NCBI GenBank assembly: GCA_963590165.1 | Contig: CAVANO010000015.1 | Location: forward strand, 62,001-126,000 | Length of the DNA: 64,000 bases | DNA from: UBA11524 sp963590165 | Lineage (GTDB): Bacteria > Bacillota > Clostridia > Christensenellales > Aristaeellaceae | Direction of reading: 5' to 3' | Shown here: positions 59,640 through 64,000 of the stretch, piece by piece | How the letters are laid out: each line of letters begins with the position of its first letter | Numbering within the stretch: position 1 is the stretch's first letter | Notes under the pieces: model-generated | Told to the model about the DNA's origin: nothing | Databases searched by the model: none | The model's input: only the letters and a program-made list of their open reading frames with translations | Program-made: the position numbers and the translations under genes

Positions 59640-59668
59640 GAGATCATTTTATTAAAGATAAGCTTTTT

Positions 59669-59833
59669 CAGGGGGCTTTCCATTCGCAGGCTTCGCCTGT
59701 TTTCTACCCCTTCGGCATGCACACTCTCCCAAACTTGATTTGTATTGTAACTTTTTCTGTGACATTTTATACCCAGTGGCGAAAATGTGCATTGCGAAGG
59801 AGTCCAGCCGAAATCAGACGAAGTCCGCGACCG
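59669..59833 (+). repeat. Long intergenic repeat, copy 1
   Basis: Begins CAGGGGGCTTTCC and contains a 64-base core (59705-59768) identical to copy 2 at 59938-60001, followed by a diverged tail through AAATCAGACGAAGTCCGCG. A CGCAGGCTTCGCCTG hairpin occurs in this copy. No coding gene is supported here. Confidence 0.9.
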
Positions 59834-59910
59834 CAGGCTTCGCCTGTTTTCCTTGTTTTCTTTCTGATACCATGCAGTTTTCATTTTCATAGCAGATTTT
59901 AATTGCGACC

Positions 59911-60066
59911 CAGGGGGCTTTCCGTTCGCCCCCTTAAACCCCTTCGGCATGCACACTCTCCCAAACTTGATTTGTATTGTAACTTTTTCTGTGACATTTT
60001 AAACCCAGTGGCGGAAATGTGCATTGCGAAGGAGGCAGCCGAAAATAGACGAAGTCTGCGACCGCA
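59911..60066 (+). repeat. Long intergenic repeat, copy 2
   Basis: Second copy, about 235-240 bases after copy 1. The 64-base core is identical (59938-60001); the flanking parts differ by substitutions and small gaps. A degenerate relative lies at 15690-15800. Confidence 0.9.
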
Positions 60067-60079
60067 AAGTTCCAAAACC

Positions 60080-60108
60080 TTGACATGCGCCGCCGTGCAT
60101 GATATGAT
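60080..60108 (+). promoter_or_regulatory. Promoter of the sugar-transferase gene
   Basis: -35 TTGACA (60080-60085), 17-base spacer, -10 TATGAT (60103-60108). It excludes the upstream in-frame ATGs as starts. Confidence 0.85.
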
Positions 60109-60139
60109 GAGTAAAACAAGAAAGGCGGCAGCTTGGGAT

Positions 60140-61501
60140 ATGCTCAAACGAGTTCATCATCGCAGCGAGATGCTTTCTCACCTGCTGCAGGGGTTCTCCT
60201 GCATCGGGTGCTTTTTGCTCTTTTACGGCCTGATGGCGATACCGAACTGGCCGCTGCGCCATCTGTCCAGAACGACCGCGACGACACTCCTGACGTGGTT
60301 CGCGATGGGCAGCGCGATGCTGGCGGTTTTCGGGCGGATGGAGCTTCGCTGCGGCAAGCTCAGCCAGCAGGCTGCCGGACAAATCGCCGGTGTCCTGATT
60401 ACGGATGGGGTCACCTACGTTCAGCTGCAAATCATGAACGTCAATCCGAACAATAACGCGCATCTGACCCTGTTCGGGGTAGACTTCTGGTATCTGCTGC
60501 TCGCAGCATTGCTTCAGTCGCTGCTGATTTTTCTGCTCGTTCGCGCAGGTGCCCGAATGCTGCCGCGTGTCGAAAAGCCGGCGCAGGTGTTGCTGATTAC
60601 CGCAGGCGATGGCGAAAACTGCCGGCAGAAGCTGATCAATCAGCATGCCTTCTGGCAAATCAGCACCGTGTGCTCCTGGGATTCTCCCACGCTGCGAGAG
60701 CTGCTCAAGGAATTCGACACCATCATGCTTGCGCCCGATGTGCCGTATACCACGCGCATGCGGCTGATGAAGACGTGCTATCATCTGCGCAAAACGGTAC
60801 TCGTCAGCCCGAAGGTGCAGGAAATCATGCTAACAAACGCACGCCGTCTGATTCTCGATGACATGGCGTTTCTTGAGCTGCGCGACGGCAGTATGACCAT
60901 GTGGCAGGCCGCCGTCAAGCGTGCCGCCGACATCGTGTGCTCCTTCCTCGCTCTGGTGATTCTCTCTCCCCTGCTGGGCGTGATTGCGCTCGCCATTCAT
61001 TTCGAGGACGGCGGCAGCGTCTTCTTCCGTCAGCAACGGCTGACGCTGGACGGACGTGCCTTCACCATCTACAAATTCCGCACGATGCGCATGGGTGATG
61101 AACACATGTCCGCGATGCAGGACGACGACCGGATTACGCGCGTCGGACGTGTGCTGCGTCGCTGGCGGCTTGATGAGCTGCCGCAGTTCTGGAACATCCT
61201 GCGCGGTGATATGTCCATGGTCGGACCGCGCCCGGAGATGCTGGAGAACATCCGCCGCTACAAGAGCGAGCTGCCGGAGTTCGAGTTCCGCGAACGCATG
61301 AAGGCTGGGCTGACCGGCTACGCACAGATTGAGGGGCGCTACAACACGTCACCGGAGGACAAGCTGATGCTCGATTTGTTCTACATCGAGGGCTTTTCGC
61401 TTTGGACGGACGTGAAGCTGCTCCTGCGGACGCTGACGGTCTTTTTTCGTTCAGACGCGACAGCAGGCTTTCAACCGCCTGAAAATCAGCAGGGCAAATA
61501 A
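60140..61501 (+). CDS. Polyprenyl-phosphate sugar-1-phosphate transferase (WbaP/EpsL type)
   Basis: 453 residues from ATG 60140, chosen as the first ATG after the promoter. An N-terminal part with four or five hydrophobic helices (CFLLFYGLMAIPN ... FWYLLLAALLQSLLIFLLV) is followed by a nucleotide-fold-like middle and the C-terminal bacterial sugar-transferase domain: KRAADIVCSFLALVILSPLL, FFRQQRLTLDGRAFTIYKFR, LRRWRLDELPQFWNILRG and MSMVGPRPEMLEN. The enzyme starts surface polysaccharide assembly by moving a sugar phosphate to undecaprenyl phosphate. No glycosyltransferases or flippase are adjacent; a nucleotidyltransferase follows 63 bases later. Confidence 0.9.
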   Translation: MLKRVHHRSEMLSHLLQGFSCIGCFLLFYGLMAIPNWPLRHLSRTTATTLLTWFAMGSAMLAVFGRMELRCGKLSQQAAGQIAGVLITDGVTYVQLQIMNVNPNNNAHLTLFGVDFWYLLLAALLQSLLIFLLVRAGARMLPRVEKPAQVLLITAGDGENCRQKLINQHAFWQISTVCSWDSPTLRELLKEFDTIMLAPDVPYTTRMRLMKTCYHLRKTVLVSPKVQEIMLTNARRLILDDMAFLELRDGSMTMWQAAVKRAADIVCSFLALVILSPLLGVIALAIHFEDGGSVFFRQQRLTLDGRAFTIYKFRTMRMGDEHMSAMQDDDRITRVGRVLRRWRLDELPQFWNILRGDMSMVGPRPEMLENIRRYKSELPEFEFRERMKAGLTGYAQIEGRYNTSPEDKLMLDLFYIEGFSLWTDVKLLLRTLTVFFRSDATAGFQPPENQQGK

Positions 61502-61564
61502 TCACGGGTTTCCTTCATTATCATTTATATATTCATAAGTACATTCATCGCTAAGGAGGCAGCA

Positions 61565-62470
61565 ATGAAAACAACACTATTGATCATGGCAGCCGGTCTC
61601 GGCAGCCGCTATGGCGGAAACAAGCAAATCGACCAGATCGGTCCGCACGGCGAAATCCTGCTGGAATATTCCATCTTCGACGCTGCGGCGGCAGGCTTTG
61701 ACAAAGTCGTCTTCGTCATCAAGCGCAGCATGGCGGACACATTCCGCGAAATGATCGGCAAAAAGCTCGAAAAACGCATCGAAGTGGAATACGCATTTCA
61801 GGAGTACGATTCCCTGCCGGACGGATTCGTTCCGCCGGAAGGACGCATCAAGCCCTACGGCACAGTCCATGCGGTGCTCGCCGCAAAGGAACTGATTCAC
61901 GAGCCGTTCGCCGTCATCAACGCGGATGACTACTACGGCAAGGACGCCTTTGTCACAATGGCGAACAGCCTGCGCACCCTGCAGGGCAAGACGAACGCCG
62001 CCTCGATGGTCGCGTACCGCTTGAAGAACACGGTTTCCGAGAACGGGCACGTCACGCGCGGTGTCTGCCGCTGCAATGATGCCCATCAGCTGCTCGCCGT
62101 GCAGGAAACATACAAAATCAAGCCGTTCCCAGACGGCACGATCCGTGATGTGAACTTCCGCGAGGAGGGCGACATTCTCGACAGCAACGCGCTTGTTTCC
62201 ATGAATTTCTGGGGACTGACGCCGTGGTTCTTCGATGTCGCTGCGCGCGATTTCGCCGCCTTCCTGCACAATGGCGAGGGCGACCCGATGAAGAAGGAAT
62301 TCGTCCTGCCGACCGAAATCGACAGCTTGATGCACTCGGACGGTTTGACGGTGGATGTCCTCTCGACGGACGCATCATGGTTCGGCATCACCTACCGCGA
62401 GGATAAGCCGCTCGTCATGGCGGCACTCAAGAAGCTGCATGAGGACGGACAATATCCCGAATCGCTCTGA
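61565..62470 (+). CDS. Sugar-nucleotide-type nucleotidyltransferase
   Basis: 301 residues. LLIMAAGLGSRYGGNKQID is the GxGxR-type nucleotide-binding motif with its lysine, and AVINADDYYGKDAF holds the metal-binding aspartates, features of the NTP-transferase (GlmU/RmlA-like) family. It probably makes a sugar-nucleotide precursor; which sugar is not evident. TAAGGAGGC precedes the ATG. It follows the sugar-transferase gene, consistent with surface-sugar supply. Confidence 0.88.
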   Translation: MKTTLLIMAAGLGSRYGGNKQIDQIGPHGEILLEYSIFDAAAAGFDKVVFVIKRSMADTFREMIGKKLEKRIEVEYAFQEYDSLPDGFVPPEGRIKPYGTVHAVLAAKELIHEPFAVINADDYYGKDAFVTMANSLRTLQGKTNAASMVAYRLKNTVSENGHVTRGVCRCNDAHQLLAVQETYKIKPFPDGTIRDVNFREEGDILDSNALVSMNFWGLTPWFFDVAARDFAAFLHNGEGDPMKKEFVLPTEIDSLMHSDGLTVDVLSTDASWFGITYREDKPLVMAALKKLHEDGQYPESL

Positions 62471-62504
62471 CAAAACTTTCACGCTGAAAATTCTCGTGTT
62501 CCCC

Positions 62505-62534
62505 TTGCAAAACTGTTGTTCGCTGTGATACCAT
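62505..62534 (+). promoter_or_regulatory. Candidate recA promoter
   Basis: -35 TTGCAA (62505-62510), 18-base spacer, -10 TACCAT (62529-62534), 73 bases before recA. No GAAC-N4-GTTC LexA box is visible between 62470 and 62606. Confidence 0.6.
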
Positions 62535-62606
62535 AGAGGCGAATGAACCGCCGGATTATTTCGCAGCAGGCGAAGCAATCCGGCACATTGGAAAGGAAGC
62601 AAAACC

Positions 62607-63764
62607 ATGGCAGCAAAGAAGCCGGCGAAACCGGAAAAGGCGGCCCCTACGGCAGGTACGCCGGATGAAAAGCTCAAGGCGCTTGAACACGCATTGGCTG
62701 ATTTGGACAAGCAGTTCGGCAAGGGCGCTGTAATGAAGCTCGGCGAACATGCGGATCAGAATATTCAGGTTATCCCGACCGGGTGCATCACGCTGGACGA
62801 GGCGCTGGGGGTCGGCGGTATTCCGCGCGGCCGCATTGTCGAGATTTACGGACCGGAATCCTCCGGTAAAACAACGGTCGCACTGCATATTGTCGCGCAG
62901 GCACAGAAGATGGGCGGCATCGCGGCATTCGTCGATGCGGAGCACGCCCTTGATCCTGTCTACGCCAAGAAGCTCGGCGTAAATATCGACGAGCTGTACG
63001 TATCCCAGCCTGACACGGGTGAACAGGCACTGGAAATTGTCGAAGCGCTCGTTCGCTCCGGCGCGCTCGATGTCGTCGTGATTGACTCCGTCGCCGCGCT
63101 TGTTCCCAAGGCGGAAATCGACGGCGAAATGGGCGACTCCTTCGTCGGTCTGCAGGCACGCCTGATGAGCCAGGCACTGCGCAAGCTCGCCGGCATCATC
63201 AGCAAGACCGGCTGCGTTGCCGTGTTCATCAACCAACTGCGCGAGAAGGTCGGCATCATGTACGGCAACCCCGAAACGACTCCCGGCGGCCGTGCGCTGA
63301 AATTCTATGCGTCCGTCCGCCTCGATGTCCGCCGCGGCGAGCAGCTCAAAAACGGCAGTGATGTCGTCGGCAACCACACAAAGGTCAAGGTTGTCAAGAA
63401 CAAGGTCGCACCGCCGTTCCGCGTCGCCGAATTTGACATCGTCTACGGCGAAGGCATCAGCCGCGAAGGCACGCTCCTCGATGTTGCTGTTGAGCGCGAC
63501 ATCATCCACAAGAGCGGCGCCTGGTTCAGCTACAAGGATCAGCGCATCGCGCAGGGACGCGAAAACACACGCCTGTACATGCGTGAGCATCCGGAAATGA
63601 CAAACGAAATCGAAGCACTCATCCGCGAGCAGATGTTCACCAACAAACCTGCCGCGCCTGTTGTGTCCGATGAGGATCCCGGCGAAATGCCCGAGGAGGA
63701 AGAGGACGACCTCGCCCTGCTCGAGGAGGATCTTGACACGGATGCGCCGCTGGATGAGGAGTAA
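62607..63764 (+). CDS. recA: Recombinase RecA
   Basis: 385 residues. Walker A GPESSGKTTVALH, FVDAEHALDPVYAKKLGV, LLVSQPD-like LYVSQPDTGEQALEI, and L2 loop region NQLREKVGIMYGNPETTPGG identify RecA, the strand-exchange and LexA-cleavage cofactor. An N-terminal Lys/Ala-rich extension of about 22 residues precedes the core; the C-terminus is acidic (EEEEDDLALLEEDLD), typical. GGAAGC lies before the ATG. It ends at a strong terminator. Confidence 0.98.
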   Translation: MAAKKPAKPEKAAPTAGTPDEKLKALEHALADLDKQFGKGAVMKLGEHADQNIQVIPTGCITLDEALGVGGIPRGRIVEIYGPESSGKTTVALHIVAQAQKMGGIAAFVDAEHALDPVYAKKLGVNIDELYVSQPDTGEQALEIVEALVRSGALDVVVIDSVAALVPKAEIDGEMGDSFVGLQARLMSQALRKLAGIISKTGCVAVFINQLREKVGIMYGNPETTPGGRALKFYASVRLDVRRGEQLKNGSDVVGNHTKVKVVKNKVAPPFRVAEFDIVYGEGISREGTLLDVAVERDIIHKSGAWFSYKDQRIAQGRENTRLYMREHPEMTNEIEALIREQMFTNKPAAPVVSDEDPGEMPEEEEDDLALLEEDLDTDAPLDEE

Positions 63765-63779
63765 GACAACCTGAATATA

Positions 63780-63819
63780 CAGCAGCCTCCCGATCATTGT
63801 CTGGAGGCTGCTTTTTTTT
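63780..63819 (+). terminator. Terminator after recA
   Basis: AGCAGCCTCC pairs perfectly with GGAGGCTGCT over a 12-base loop, followed by eight T. Confidence 0.95.
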
Positions 63820-63964
63820 GCTGGACAACGAAAATAAAAAAACTGCATTCAAAGGTTTTTATGATTTGCTCGCATTGATGCAGGATTCCTCTGTCAATCC
63901 ATCGAAATGATCAAAAGAATAAAGGTGTTTCCCGAAAGATTATTCAACTCTGGAGGCTAAGCAT

Positions 63965-64000
63965 ATGGGACTGAAAGAAGCATGGAACGCATTGTTCTCT
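63965..64000 (+). CDS. Start of an unidentified gene cut by the window edge
   Basis: ATG 63965 follows CTGGAGG by 8 bases and encodes MGLKEAWNALFS before the sequence ends. Too short to identify. The 145 bases upstream have no clear promoter. Confidence 0.55.
   Translation, partial: MGLKEAWNALFS

Noticed and set aside
59903..60139. N-terminal extension of the sugar-transferase frame
   Set aside because: It includes repeat copy 2 and the gene's own promoter, so it cannot be part of the transcript.
62470..62606. LexA (SOS) box in front of recA
   Set aside because: No GAAC-N4-GTTC palindrome or close variant was visible around the promoter.

Overview
The window looks like a chromosome segment from a Gram-positive, endospore-lineage Clostridia member (Bacillota), probably an anaerobe. 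Evidence: a G+C-rich composition, near-consensus sigma-A promoters with 17-bp spacers, AGGAGG-type ribosome binding sites, a zinc-type S14, anaerobic class III ribonucleotide reductase with its radical-SAM activase, GerMN lipoproteins, and no aerobic enzymes. I cannot fix the genus from sequence alone. No phage, insertion sequence, CRISPR array or rRNA operon was seen, so this is mostly core chromosome with some accessory genes.

Layout. 1-6.7 kb (minus): a repair-flavoured operon mrfA-mrfB-TPR protein-pth-mfd; mfd runs off the left edge. 6.7-8.6 kb: tsf and rpsB with their own promoter. 8.6-12.2 kb: a heterodimeric ABC exporter. 12.4-16.9 kb (plus): a PrsA/SurA-like lipoprotein, an unknown membrane-anchored protein, a DUF4867-like protein, rpmB and a 2-hydroxyacid dehydrogenase. 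16.9-20.2 kb (minus): a LacI-type regulator with a likely self-operator and a two-domain glycosyltransferase fusion. 20.2-20.7 kb: tandem hairpin-rich repeats. 20.7-26.9 kb (plus): response regulator, histidine kinase and two GerMN lipoproteins in one overlapping operon, then an HtrA protease. 27-32 kb (minus): zinc-ribbon membrane protein, M19 dipeptidase, GNAT-mannose-6-phosphate isomerase fusion and an ABC exporter.

32-38 kb: nrdD and nrdG, seven plus-strand tRNA genes, then murG and two more tRNA genes on the minus strand. 37.6-42.7 kb (minus): a livK-HMGF branched-chain amino-acid-type ABC importer. 42.7-55.8 kb (minus): the S10-spc ribosomal protein operons, from rpsJ to rpmJ, with secY, adk, map and infA. 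The usual alpha block (rpsM, rpsK, rpsD, rpoA, rplQ) does not follow rpmJ. 56-59.3 kb (minus): a flavoprotein-like gene, a DUF1538 membrane protein and a tandem PII-like protein in one operon; this pair is the best candidate for an undescribed transport-and-regulation system. 59.3-60.1 kb: a 47-residue small gene and a duplicated intergenic repeat. 60.1-64 kb (plus): a polyprenyl-phosphate sugar transferase, a nucleotidyltransferase, recA and the start of another gene.

The translation genes, exporters, envelope glycosyl genes and secreted-protein quality-control genes (PrsA-like, HtrA, two-component system with lipoproteins) suggest several independent envelope-related units. All functional names come from recognisable motifs in translated sequence; no database search was run.
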